Shown piece by piece: positions 15,895 to 26,300 of a DNA stretch of 40,858 nt. The stretch spans positions 1-40,858 of the forward strand of contig CAMVIN010000007.1 in assembly GCA_947167565.1 (NCBI GenBank). The letters run 5' to 3'. Within the stretch, counting starts at the first letter, position 1. Each line of letters opens with the position of its first letter. The notes beneath the pieces were generated by a model. The model did no database searches. It had not been told where the DNA came from and saw only the letters and a program-made list of their open reading frames with translations. The position numbers and the translations under genes are program-made. The stretch comes from an uncultured Clostridia bacterium (GTDB taxonomy: Bacteria > Bacillota > Clostridia > Lachnospirales > Lachnospiraceae).

Positions 15895-15930
15895 TAGGAA
15901 AAAGAGCCGGCTCATAGACCGACTCTTTCA
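15895..15930 (-). terminator. Rho-independent terminator after the 57-aa protein gene
   Basis: On the minus strand AAAGAGTCGG and CCGGCTCTTT form a 10-bp stem (one G-T pair) around an 8-base loop, followed by a T-rich tract. It sits 28 bases after the stop of the small gene. Confidence 0.8.
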
Positions 15931-15957
15931 ATAATGTGCCTGACAGGAACACAAACT

Positions 15958-16131
15958 TTAGTCACAATCCGTACAATCTTCCAAGTCCTCATCCACATCG
16001 CGGAAAGAACTGTTAGAAGAATTTTTCGAAACATTCTTTGCTGAATTCTTGTGAGAATTCTTAGCACAGTTCTTGCTCTTGTTAGAAGTATTCTTTGTGC
16101 TGCTTGTGTCAGTTGACATTTTCTTTGCCAT
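15958..16131 (-). CDS. 57-aa Ser/Asn/Lys-rich small protein with acidic CxxC tail
   Basis: Start 16131 follows a strong AGGAGG, eight bases away; the track's extra 21 residues are leader. The protein begins MAKKMSTD, continues as a run of K-N-S/N-S units (KNTSNKSKN, HKNSAKN), and ends in an acidic stretch with DLEDCTDCD. There are three cysteines in all, two in the last five residues. No signal peptide or membrane segment is present. Its own ribosome site and a good terminator argue it is a real gene. No family was recognised. Possibilities are a small nucleic-acid- or metal-binding protein or a peptide precursor, none demonstrated. It lies between class II aldolase and the rhodanese gene. 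Confidence 0.65.
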   Translation of the reverse strand: MAKKMSTDTSSTKNTSNKSKNCAKNSHKNSAKNVSKNSSNSSFRDVDEDLEDCTDCD

Positions 16132-16225
16132 GGTACTACCTCCTATTGCCGTGGTATTATTTTCCCGATATGAGAATTGTCTCCACGTTTTCAAGGGTAG
16201 TATGGCTCTTTTCTTTCAAAAATAT

Positions 16226-17089
16226 TCAAGCTTTTCCAACAGAACCGAACAGTTCCATTTTTTCTTTCACGGTAGCTTTAATTGCCTCAGCACCCGGTGC
16301 AAGAAGTTTTCTCGGGTCAAATCCCTTGCCCTCAAGGTCTTTGCCGTCCTCAATGTATTTGCGGGTTGCCTTCTGGAATGCCCACTGACACTCTGTATTG
16401 ACATTAATCTTCGATACGCCAAGAGAAATCGCTTTCTTAATCATGTCATCCGGAATTCCTGTACCACCATGAAGTACCAGCGGCATCTCGCCGGTCTTCT
16501 GCTGTACCGCATCCAGTGTCTCAAAGCTGAGACCAGCCCAGTTCTCCGGATATGCACCGTGAATGTTACCAATACCTGCTGCGAGCATTGTAACACCGAG
16601 ATCAGCAATCATCTTGCACTCTTCCGGATCTGCGCACTCGCCGGCACCAATAACACCATCTTCCTCACCGCCGATCGAACCAACCTCTGCCTCAATAGAA
16701 ATTCCCTTCTCTTTGCAGATACCTACCAGTTCTCTTGTCTTCTCTACGTTCTCCTCAATCGGATAGTGAGAGCCGTCAAACATGATAGATGAGAAACCGG
16801 CCTCAATACATGCCTTTGCTCCCTCATAGCTTCCATGATCCAGATGAAGAGCAACCGGAACTGTAATATTTAACTCTTCCAACATACCATTCACCATGCC
16901 AACTACCGTCTTGTAACCGCACATATACTTGCCGGCACCTTCTGACACGCCGAGAATAACCGGTGAATTCAGTTCCTGAGCAGTGAGAAGAATTGACTTC
17001 GTCCACTCTAAGTTGTTGATATTAAACTGACCTACCGCATACTTTCCCTGTTTTGCTTTTGTGAGCATTTCTTCTGCTGAAACTAACAT
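16226..17089 (-). CDS. fba: Class II fructose-bisphosphate aldolase
   Basis: A 287-aa zinc-dependent aldolase that splits fructose-1,6-bisphosphate into dihydroxyacetone phosphate and glyceraldehyde-3-phosphate in glycolysis, and the reverse. The catalytic/metal motif ALHLDHGS gives His82, Asp84 and His85; GIGNIHGAYP and LHGGTGIP hold further metal and phosphate ligands; INVNTE lies in the barrel C-terminus. Length is typical. The start at 17089 is eight bases after GGAGG; the track's MEEIH extension overlaps the ribosome site. It has its own promoter, close behind the GH43 gene. Related tagatose-bisphosphate aldolases look similar, so exact sugar preference is inferred. Confidence 0.9.
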   Translation of the reverse strand: MLVSAEEMLTKAKQGKYAVGQFNINNLEWTKSILLTAQELNSPVILGVSEGAGKYMCGYKTVVGMVNGMLEELNITVPVALHLDHGSYEGAKACIEAGFSSIMFDGSHYPIEENVEKTRELVGICKEKGISIEAEVGSIGGEEDGVIGAGECADPEECKMIADLGVTMLAAGIGNIHGAYPENWAGLSFETLDAVQQKTGEMPLVLHGGTGIPDDMIKKAISLGVSKINVNTECQWAFQKATRKYIEDGKDLEGKGFDPRKLLAPGAEAIKATVKEKMELFGSVGKA

Positions 17090-17122
17090 ATGTATTTCCT
17101 CCATATCTGATTTATTATTGTA

Positions 17123-17151
17123 AGAATATCACAAAATCATAATTTTCGCAA
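17123..17151 (-). promoter_or_regulatory. Promoter of the class II aldolase gene
   Basis: TTGCGA (17146-17151, minus) and TATTCT (17123-17128) with 17-bp spacing, about 34 bases before the start codon. Both hexamers are imperfect, and read-through from the GH43 gene is possible since no terminator separates them. Confidence 0.55.
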
Positions 17152-17167
17152 CATTCTCCTATGTCCG

Positions 17168-18502
17168 CTACTCTACCTTCTTCGCCCAGAACGGAATCCC
17201 TTTCTTCGACATTCCGCACATGGCAATCGTCGGCTGATTTTTTTCGTGATCCCACACCGCCGTCACATGAGCGATGTCCTCATTCGGACCATAAGATATC
17301 GTAATCGTATTATTTTCATAGTGCCATGTCCCCTGTATGGAGCAGCACTCATAATAGTCATTTTCATGTTCTATTTTCATCGGAACCGCCGTCTGAATCC
17401 CCTGTGGCAAGGCAGAAATAAGATTGATTCTCTCATACCGCCCCTCTAAAACCTCCTTCGAAATTTCCTGTTCAACTTCACCACTATACGGCTCCGGACT
17501 GACAACCGGCCATCCCTCTCTCGTCCAATATATTCTTCGAATTTGCATTGTGGAAGGCTCCGGGGTTCCGGTAAAATTTTTCTCCCGGATATGACATACC
17601 AGATACCACCGATCATCGGTATCATGGAGAACCGAATTGTGCCCCGGTCCCATATAAGCAGTGCCGTCATTCCAGTTATATCCGCAAAACACCATCTGCC
17701 CTACACTGTTATCTTCATCGGTCATATCTGTCAACTCTCTTCCGTTAAAATCCACAAACGGTCCGAGAATTGATTTGCTTCTTCCCACACGTATATTATA
17801 GTCCGATTTCAACGAACCATACGAAACAAATAAATAATAGTATTCCGTGTCCGGATTATAAACCATATAAGGTCCCTCAATCGCTCCACTCGTCCATACC
17901 GGACGTCGTGCCAGACAAGTGCCAAGTCCCTCTTCTGCCGCAAGACCTGTCTCAGTATCTAACTTTATCGCGCGAACACCACCCCAAAAAGAACCATAGA
18001 TCATATACATTTCACCGGTTGCGACATCGGTAATAATGTTGGCATCAATGGCATTGGTCTCAGAAGAATTCTCTTTGTCCTCGGTCGTCTTCAAAACAAT
18101 TCCTCTCGGCTCAAACGGTCCCTCCGCACTGTCAGCAACTGCGAGAAAAATGCAGGACTGACGAACACCCCAGGATGAATTCGAGCAGTAAAGTCTGTAC
18201 TCATTTCCAACCTTCACAATATCCGGTGCCCAGACATCATCGCTTCCGGTCCAGTCCGTCGCTTCTTTTGGCGGCGTCACAATCTTTCCCATTCGTTCCC
18301 AGTGAATCATATCTTTCGAGCGATGGGCTGCCCCGCGCGTCCTGTAAATGTAATAGTTTCCTGATGTCTCATCGTGATAAATCGCCGGATCATGAATATT
18401 CCACAAACCGGGATCCTTTGGTCTTTTTTCAAACAATTCTTTTTTGGCAATCTCTTTCGGAGGTTCTTTTGGATATTGGATAGAATTGTTGTCTGCGCTC
18501 AT
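17168..18502 (-). CDS. Intracellular GH43 arabinanase/arabinosidase-like glycoside hydrolase
   Basis: A 444-aa glycoside hydrolase of clan GH-F, family 43. The three expected acids are visible: Asp38 in IHDPAIYHD (base), Asp153 in NAIDANI (pKa modulator) and Glu209 in SGAIEGPYM (acid). The N-terminal ~330 residues form the five-bladed propeller. The last ~100 residues are a beta-rich accessory region like that of GH43 arabinan-degrading enzymes. There is no signal peptide, so it acts in the cytoplasm on imported arabino-oligosaccharides. The start at 18502 follows GAGGAG; the track adds five residues. L-arabinose isomerase is encoded immediately upstream on the same strand, so released arabinose would be used directly. 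Other GH43 specificities (xylosidase) are possible. Confidence 0.87.
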   Translation of the reverse strand: MSADNNSIQYPKEPPKEIAKKELFEKRPKDPGLWNIHDPAIYHDETSGNYYIYRTRGAAHRSKDMIHWERMGKIVTPPKEATDWTGSDDVWAPDIVKVGNEYRLYCSNSSWGVRQSCIFLAVADSAEGPFEPRGIVLKTTEDKENSSETNAIDANIITDVATGEMYMIYGSFWGGVRAIKLDTETGLAAEEGLGTCLARRPVWTSGAIEGPYMVYNPDTEYYYLFVSYGSLKSDYNIRVGRSKSILGPFVDFNGRELTDMTDEDNSVGQMVFCGYNWNDGTAYMGPGHNSVLHDTDDRWYLVCHIREKNFTGTPEPSTMQIRRIYWTREGWPVVSPEPYSGEVEQEISKEVLEGRYERINLISALPQGIQTAVPMKIEHENDYYECCSIQGTWHYENNTITISYGPNEDIAHVTAVWDHEKNQPTIAMCGMSKKGIPFWAKKVE

Positions 18503-18533
18503 ACAATCTCCTCTCATTCTAAAACTATCCGCA

Positions 18534-18604
18534 ACTATTCAGGATGCTGAATAGCGGCAACTACTCTTGCATACAAAGCGTGTGCGACCCGAAAGCCGCA
18601 CACG
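18534..18604 (-). promoter_or_regulatory. Two strong hairpins between araA and the GH43 gene
   Basis: Reading the transcript, the first hairpin (18579-18604) has a perfect 8-bp stem CGTGTGCG/CGCACACG. The second (18535-18554) is CTATTCAG-CATC-CTGAATAG, a perfect 8-bp stem with a four-base loop, ending about 30 bases before the GH43 start. The first has only a weak T tract. They may attenuate transcription or stabilise the upstream araA message so that isomerase exceeds hydrolase. Confidence 0.6.
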
Positions 18605-18627
18605 ACAAAAATCATATCAATCCTTTC

Positions 18628-20142
18628 TTAGCGATAGAACGCCTCGCCAAGCATAAGGTCACGTTTGAATTCACGAATCTTGGTATCATTGTCAATGTAA
18701 ACAGCCTCGATTCCCATCGCTGCTGCCCAATCGCCCATCTGCTCTGCCGTAATATCATACGAGAACGCAGTGTGATGTGCTCCACCGGCAAGAATCCAAG
18801 CCTCTGCACCTGTGTACAGATCCGGCTGTGGTGTCCAGAAATTCGTAGCTACCGGAAGTTTCGGCATCGGCTTCTCAACCTTCTTACAATCAACTGTGTT
18901 GATGATAAGGCGGAAACGTGTTCCGAGGTCAATCAGTGATGTCGCAATACCGGTTCCCTCTTTTGAGGTAAATACCAGTCTCGCCGGTTCATGCGGATCT
19001 CTTACCCCCTTCTTGGAACCCATGGAAAGCGGCTGACACTTGATACTAATCGGACCATCTGCAATCGTCGGGCAAATCTCCAGCATATGAGCTTCCAAAA
19101 TACCCTCTTTACCTTTAACCAGGTTATAAGTGTAGTCCTCCAACATAGAAGTACCTTTGGCATCTTTCATGCCTGTTGTCATCACTTTCATCAAACGAAC
19201 CATAGCGGCAACCTTCCAGTCACCCTCTGCTCCGAAACCATAGCCCTTCTCCATCAAACGCTGAATCGCAAGGCCAGGCAACTGTCCCAAAGTACCCAAA
19301 TCACCGAAATGGGTAACAATAGCCTGATAGTTCTTCTCTTCCAGGAAACGCTCAAATCCCAACTCAATCTGTGCCTGAACGGCTACCAGTTTCTTAAACT
19401 CTTCCGGATCTCTTCCCTCGAGAAGAATCTCATACTTATCATAATACTCGTCCACTAATGCATTGACATCAGATTCAGAAACAGCCTTGACAGACGCCTC
19501 AATCTCATTGACAGGATAAGCATCTACTTCCCAGCCAAACTTGATCTGAGCTTCTACCTTGTCACCCTCGGTAACAGCAACGTTTCTCATGTTGTCTGCA
19601 ACACGCATAACGCGAATGTGACTGCTCTCTACAACACCTACTGCTGTGCGCTGCCAAGAACCAATTTTGCCCTGAACAACAGGATCCGTCCAGTGTCCGA
19701 CAACAACTTTTCTCTCAATGCCCATGCGGGATACAATATGGCCCCACTCGCGGTCACCGTGAGCCGCCTGGTTTTCGTTCATGAAGTCCATATCGATTGT
19801 GTCATATGGAAGTTCTTCATTATACTGGGTATGTAAGTGCAACAACGGCTTTCTCAGTTCTTTCAATCCGAGAATCCATGACTTAGCAGGTGAAAATGTA
19901 TGACACCAAACAATCACACCGGCACAATCGTCATCGTTGTTCGCCTCGTTGAATGTCTTACGAATCAGCTCATTCGTGAGCAGCGTTGGTTTCCAAATCA
20001 CTTCATAAGGCAGTGCCCCTGACGCGTTTAACTTCTCAACCATCTCCTTCGTATGTGCAGCAACATTGGCTAATACTTCATCCCCGTACAAATCCTGTGA
20101 CCCTGCACAGAACCAGAACTTATAGTTTCTTACTGATAACAT
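18628..20142 (-). CDS. araA: L-arabinose isomerase
   Basis: A 504-aa cytoplasmic enzyme that converts L-arabinose to L-ribulose, the first step of the AraA-AraB-AraD route to xylulose-5-phosphate. Family hallmarks are FWFCAGSQDLYG at the N-terminus, VIVWCHTFSPAK, HLHTQYNEELPY, GDLGTLGQLPG, GFGAEGDWK (metal-binding Glu) and GGAHHTAFS near the C-terminus (metal-binding His). Length is typical. The start at 20142 follows AAGGAGG; the 47 extra residues in the track run through the promoter. Neither araB nor araD is in the window. The GH43 gene follows after two hairpins. Confidence 0.96.
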   Translation of the reverse strand: MLSVRNYKFWFCAGSQDLYGDEVLANVAAHTKEMVEKLNASGALPYEVIWKPTLLTNELIRKTFNEANNDDDCAGVIVWCHTFSPAKSWILGLKELRKPLLHLHTQYNEELPYDTIDMDFMNENQAAHGDREWGHIVSRMGIERKVVVGHWTDPVVQGKIGSWQRTAVGVVESSHIRVMRVADNMRNVAVTEGDKVEAQIKFGWEVDAYPVNEIEASVKAVSESDVNALVDEYYDKYEILLEGRDPEEFKKLVAVQAQIELGFERFLEEKNYQAIVTHFGDLGTLGQLPGLAIQRLMEKGYGFGAEGDWKVAAMVRLMKVMTTGMKDAKGTSMLEDYTYNLVKGKEGILEAHMLEICPTIADGPISIKCQPLSMGSKKGVRDPHEPARLVFTSKEGTGIATSLIDLGTRFRLIINTVDCKKVEKPMPKLPVATNFWTPQPDLYTGAEAWILAGGAHHTAFSYDITAEQMGDWAAAMGIEAVYIDNDTKIREFKRDLMLGEAFYR

Positions 20143-20164
20143 AATATCCTCCTTTTGACTTTGT

Positions 20165-20187
20165 AGGGAAAAGGCTCGTATTTCCCT
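20165..20187 (-). promoter_or_regulatory. Leader hairpin before araA
   Basis: AGGGAAA (20165-20171) and TTTCCCT (20181-20187) are exact inverted repeats in the araA 5' leader, just upstream of the ribosome site. They could form a hairpin in the message or serve as a palindromic protein site; which cannot be decided. Confidence 0.45.
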
Positions 20188-20214
20188 CAAAACAAAAATA
20201 TTTAATTTGTCTCT

Positions 20215-20244
20215 ATTATACAACTTGTACCCATGTGTTGGCAA
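20215..20244 (-). promoter_or_regulatory. Promoter of araA
   Basis: TTGCCA (20239-20244, minus) and TATAAT (20215-20220) are 18 bp apart. The spacer contains acttgtac on the plus strand, reminiscent of an AraR half-site of Bacillus, but no full palindrome is present, so regulator identity stays open. Confidence 0.7.
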
Positions 20245-20263
20245 GGAAAATATATATTTTTTA

Positions 20264-20297
20264 CAAAAAAAGAAAACCGCCATAGGTCTATAGCGGT
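20264..20297 (-). terminator. Terminator of the giant surface protein gene
   Basis: On the minus strand ACCGCTATAG and CTATGGCGGT form a near-perfect stem (20276-20297) followed by TTTTCTTTTTTT. It begins 20 bases after the stop codon at 20317 and insulates araA from the giant gene. Confidence 0.88.
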
Positions 20298-20316
20298 CTC
20301 CTTAAACTATTTTCTG

Positions 20317-23300
20317 TCATTTTACCCTTACTGTAACCTTCTTTGTGTATCCATTTCTCGCATACACATAAATCTGACATATTCCGGAAGCAACAGCCTT
20401 GATTGTTCCATTTTTTGTGACTGTTGCCACATTAGTGTCTGTGCTCTCAAAGCGAAGTTTTCTGGCATGTGCATTGGAAAGATGTTTCTTTGTCTTATCC
20501 TTCAATACAACTTTCGCAGAAATCCGAAATTTTCTTCCGGCTGAAATCCGCAGGTTCTTTCTCGAAAGTTTGATTTGCTTCGGATTCGAGTATTTTGTAT
20601 TATTCTTCCCTACGATATGCGCCTCAATGGTCTTTCCTACTCTGACCTTCTTGCCGTTCTCGTTCTTGTAAGCACTCACATAAACCTTATAATTCTTCTT
20701 GAGGTTCAGCTTCTTTTTATTGATTTTTGTTATTTTAGCACTCGTCTTAGTATTTGACGAAATTGTCTTTGCTGCCTTCCCGTATTTCTTTCCGCAGTAC
20801 TGGACAAATACCTTATAACCATCCGCCCCGGATACCCGCCCCCAGGAAACTTTTATTTTCTTTCCGGTCTGGCTGACTTTCAATCTGCTGTTCATCGAAA
20901 GAGAATTTACTTTTTTCCGAACAGTCGTATCCTCTCCGGCTGGATTCTCTTCCGTCGTCTTCTCTCCGGCTGTTTTGTCTGAACTCTCTTTTTTATCTTC
21001 CTCCCTGGTGTCCGGAACATTCTCTTCCTCTTCCTTCTCGCGCTCAGCCTTAGCATTTTCCGAGTTCAACAGTTCGGCGCTGTCTTTTGTGTCAAAAATA
21101 ACAGAAATTGCATCCGAGGCTGTTTCGACAACTTTCTGCAAATTAGCTGCCACGGGTTCCGTCACAGAATCAACTTGCGCTTTTGCCTTCGCTGCGGCAT
21201 CATTGATTGTCTCTGTCGCCTTCTCCCGCTGCTCATCTGTCAGACTCTTCATCGCTTCAATATCTTCCTGAACGGCTTCTACCGCATCGTCAATTGATCT
21301 TTTCATCCTCCCCTTTAAATTGGCAAAGTTCTCATTTGCTGCCTCGGATAAAATATCACGAATCCGTTCTTTTTTCTCACCCTGAGCCTCTACTCTGCCA
21401 AGCGCCTCATCGGATACTTCCGTCTCACCGTTAATAGCCATATCCACTTCTGCAAAAATGGCCTTAATTACCGCTTTTGCCTCATCTCTCTTATCTTCTG
21501 ACAAATATTCAAACTCGTCGATTTCCGCTATTGCGTCCTCAACCAGCTCCGTGATTTCCTCCAACATGGCAATCTTCTCATTTTTTAAATTACTTACCTT
21601 AGCCTCTGTCACGACATCCTCAATCGCTTCTACTGCTTTATCCCGCAGCCCGTCTTTTGCTGTGATTGCCGCCACCAAGGTCGCCGCATAAACCCTGTCT
21701 TTGCCCTCTTTTTGCGCCTCTGTCACAGCACTCTTAAAGCCATCTTTTTCTTCATCGCTGAGACCTTCAAGTCCGTCAATCGTCTCATCTGCCGATGCCT
21801 TTGCCGCGGCAAGAAAAGCAACTGCCTGCTCTTTCGCCGCCGCCAGTTTTTCTTCATTTTTGACTTTTGCAGCGTCAATAACTCCCTGAATGTAACTCTT
21901 CGCCATAGCCAGTGGCCCATTCTCTTCCAAAATGGACTCCGCACTCGTCATGCCGTTAATCACTTTAATAACTTTTTCTTTATATTTCTCGATATCCTCT
22001 TCAAAACCGCTGCGTTCGGCACTGATATTTTTTAAATTATCTTCCCCAATTTCTTCCACTGCTGCCGTGGCTGCCGCCTCAATCTCTGCAATCGCAGCCT
22101 CTCTCACATCCGCCAGATTTGTCACATTCTTCTCCTTCGCCTGTGACACAACCTCCGCAATCGCTTCTAAGGCCTCGTTCTTCAAACCATCTGACGCAGT
22201 AATCGAATCAATGGTTGTCGCCCTGTTTACCTTCACAATTCCGGTTTCTGACCTGACATCAATCTCATTCGTGTAATACTCTTTTTCTTCTGTACTGAGA
22301 TTCAACAATGTCTCAATGGTCTGCTCTGCCAGAGTCTGCGCTTTCACAATGTCTGCATTTGCCGCCTTCTTTGCATTCTCCAGATTCAATGTATTTTTTG
22401 CTTTTGCAGCAGCAACATATCCTGAAATTTTGTCAAGGGCTTCGTTCATAGCCACAACAGCATCCCCCGGCGATACTTCTGACGCAAACTCTTTTTTCTC
22501 AGCCGCAATTTTCTCAAGTGCCTCCAACAATTCCGTCGTGCTGAGATTTGACAGATTATTAACCTCTGTCTGCGCTTTTTGAATCGCCCTGTTTATCGCC
22601 TCTGATGCCGCTGTTCTGGCAATATCCTGAATACTTTTCACTGTTTCTGTCGTATCTGCAATGTCATCTGCCTTTGTCACATCTGTCTCATCTGCAAATG
22701 TCCGCTTCGCCGCTATTCCCATGCTGTCAATATCATATATGTGTACAGCCTTTTCCTCTTCTGTATACATATCCATGAGTGCAACGGCAGCATTTGCATC
22801 AGCCGCCGCCTGTTCAATCGCCGCTGCCGCCTTTGCTTTGGCATTTGACAGATTGACCTCTTTCGCCGCATTCAACAACGTCGCCATCTTTTCAAGCGCC
22901 TCTGTCTTCTTCTCCGTCACATCTTCCACCGTAGTACTCTGCGCAATCCGTTCTTTCGCATCATCTTTCACTGCTGCAATATTGGATTTATAAGAACTCC
23001 TCTCATCGTCGGAGAGCTGCTTTAACGTATTTAGTGTTACGGAATATGTCGTAAGTGTTCTCTCGATTTCCCGGATTGCTTCATCCCTGTCCTCCTGCAG
23101 ATTGCCGACAGAAATCCGCACTATCTCCCCGGCATTAAAGTCCTCGGTGGAAGCATATCGCACACTCACTGTGCCGGCTTCCAATCCGGTAATTTCGGTC
23201 TTTCCCTCACCAACTGCCGTCCAGTTGACGCCATTGTCCGTCGAATATTCCATCTCATCTGTCACACCGAGAACAACACCATCTGCTGCAGTTTCACTTG

Positions 23301-26300
23301 TCGCCTTTTGGGCAGTCAGACCTGTCGGCGCCTCCTGACTCCCTTTCACACCGATAGTAACTGTCACAGAAGAACCGACTTTTACATTCATTGTCTCTTT
23401 GATGCGAACCAGCACCTCTCCTGCCTTGAGTCCGGTAATTGCCGTCTCTCCTTCACCTATCTCTCTCCATCTTGCACCTCCATTGACAGAGTACTCCATG
23501 GTGCTGTCCACCCCATCAATAGAACCATTTGAAGACATGTTACTTGTCGCCTTATGCGCAATCAGCCCCGTCGGCCCATCCGGGCCATCCGCCTGAACAA
23601 TCGTAAAGTTTACGGTAGGTATGTTTACCGCAGTAATCGCATAATTGGTATCCTTCGTGTTGTCGGAAACTACTGTCATGGCATAGTTTCCAACATCTGT
23701 CCCCTCTGCGCGGGTAACAGTAATCCCTGTCAGACGATCGCCATTTACCAGCGAGCCACTTGTGATTTCATAATTCAGTTCGGGATCTGCCTCTCCGTAC
23801 TTCTTGGTTCCCGCCACAGGCGCAACACTGATTTCACATTTTGTAATATCAGCACCGATATCATCCTTCTCCGGATAAGCAAAGGTATAGTTTTCTTTTC
23901 TTACACCCTCTTTCGGTATCACTGCGGCATGAGAAGAGTCTACGGTAACCGGAATCGTCTCCGCAACATCCTTGCCGGCAAACTCACCCGTCAGTCCCGA
24001 TATCGCGAAGGTATCTTCTCCCACACCAATCGCTGTACCGCTGACTGCCGCCTGTGTCGTGCCATCATACACTTTATTTTCTGTTTTGTAACTTACCGTC
24101 AATTCTTTTGGCATAATTCTGGCACTCGCCGTCACTTCATCCGTCTCCGGAAATGTCACGTCATAATTCCGAATTTCTGTTCCCTGCAGTGCCTCCACAC
24201 TTGCCTCTGACTGATCAATCGCAACGGTTTTTGCCACTGCCTCACCATTTTCGTCAAGTTTCACATCCTTGCCTGCCAGAAGAATATTTCCCCCGTCATC
24301 TTTCTCATCCACGAAAGTCCCTTTTACATTCCGTACAACAATCCCTTCATTCACAGTTCCTTTTTCTTCATTCTCCACAATACCGGTGTCAATGTTCCCC
24401 ACCAGTTCGATTTCATCCGAGCCATCATAAACCTTTTCCGCCACGTCATTGTAAGTGACTGCAACCTCCCGTCTGCGGATAGTAGCTGTAAGTACTGCCG
24501 AGGCATCCAGCGTGTCCGGAGCAGTTGAAAACTTGTAGTTATCCAGTTTTGTACCCGCCCCCGCTATAATTACTACGGTATCTTTTGATGCCGTCACACT
24601 CTGCGGTGCAGGATTGCCCTGTGTGTCAAACCGGACATCTTTCCCCTCAAATGTGCCATGAAAACCGTTGACGATAATCTTCTCATCGCCAACCAGACCT
24701 TCCTCAAATGCAACTTCTACCTCTGCCTCGTCAGTTCCGTCATACTGTTTGTCTTTTGCCGCAAGGACAGGGGTAATTGTATACGGAACAATAGTGGCTG
24801 TGATGTTATCCGTTTTATAGGCAATCTCATAGTTGGCACGATTGGTATTTGTCCCGGGAGTCACTACCAGTTTGCCCTCCGGTTCTTCCGGATTTTGCGC
24901 CTCCTGCGTTGTATTCACGCTGACACGCTTCGAAACAGGCTCCCCGCTTTCATTCAGTTTGACATCTTTCGCTGCCAGTGTGGTATCCGTTCCCTCTGTC
25001 TCATCTTGAAACACACCGGACAGATTTCCTATTGTAAAGGTCTCTCCGGCAACACCGGTGACAGCGTCCGAAACGATAACATCCTCAAATTCTGCCGTCT
25101 CCTCACCATCATAAGTCTTATCTTTGGCGGCCGATGACAAATCAATCGTAATTGCTTTTTTCAAAATCGTATATTCATGGCAGGCTGTCGCCTCCGTAAA
25201 ATCGGATGACTCCGCCTTGACCAGTTTAATCATGTATCTGCCGGCATCTTTGGGAGTTCCTGCTGTATATTCTTCCGTGCCGGCAGGGAATTCGTCAGTC
25301 ATCTCACAATAGGATACACTGACCTCCCCAGTCGTTCCTTCCAGTGTATAGGCATCCCCCTCCGATAGTTCAACAGGGGAACCGTCATAGGTCTTGCTGT
25401 AGGAAAAATCATCTTTAAAAGAAATCTTTCCCTCGTTTTTCTTTGTGCTCACGGTAAGGATAAATACAAAATCCTCATAATTCTTTGAACTGACAGTCAC
25501 AGGGATGGTTGCTTCTTTCTCTGCACTTGCCCCGTCTTTTAACTGATAGCTGATGATACCGTTTGCATCTACCTGCGGAGCAGACGCAAAAATATCATCG
25601 CCGGCAACTTCCCCTATCTCATAACTTATATTTTTAAAATCTAAATTTTCTTCTTCTCTCGATGTCGCAGTCGAAGTTTCCAAAATATTGATTACTTTAT
25701 CCTGAATATCATATGTTTTAGCAGCATGATCCTGGCTCAACAGTTCGACTGTATCGGACTGCGCCTGCTGCACTGCCTTTTTTATCGTCAGACTACCATC
25801 AAGATAACCAACAATCTTATAATTCTTATTGACAGCAGACAACTGACTAAAATTCTCCGGCACTTCTAACACCTGAATCGCATAAATTCCGACATCTTCA
25901 CCATCTGAATTGCCGACATCCTCTGACTTTGTACGGACGAGTTGTACACCTGTCAGTTTATCGCCGCTACCAAGAGCAGACGGAGCAGTCTGAGCCTCCT
26001 CCTCACTTGTAATTTCTTTTTCAACCACTTTATATTCCAATACCGGATCCGAAGCCCCATAGGTCTTCTGCTTATTTACCGCTGCCAGTTTGACCTCTTT
26101 TGGCGTAATCGTAAACGTACATTTATAATTGTATACACTGCCACCATACAATTCTTCCGACTGTGTCACCTGCGCATATACATAGTATGTACCCACTTTC
26201 GTAAATGACGGTGCTCTATCCAGTGTATATTGCAGATTTTTTATATCCTCTGTGGCAACATCATCTGTCGTAGGAGAATATTTCACCGTTGCTCCTTCTG

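Noticed and set aside
20317-20600. Sortase anchor in the giant protein
   Set aside because: The C-terminus ends directly after a Big_2-like domain, with no LPXTG motif, membrane helix or positive tail.
23554-24210. 218-aa plus-strand ORF inside the giant gene
   Set aside because: Antisense shadow of the repeat region, with no start signals and no recognisable motif.
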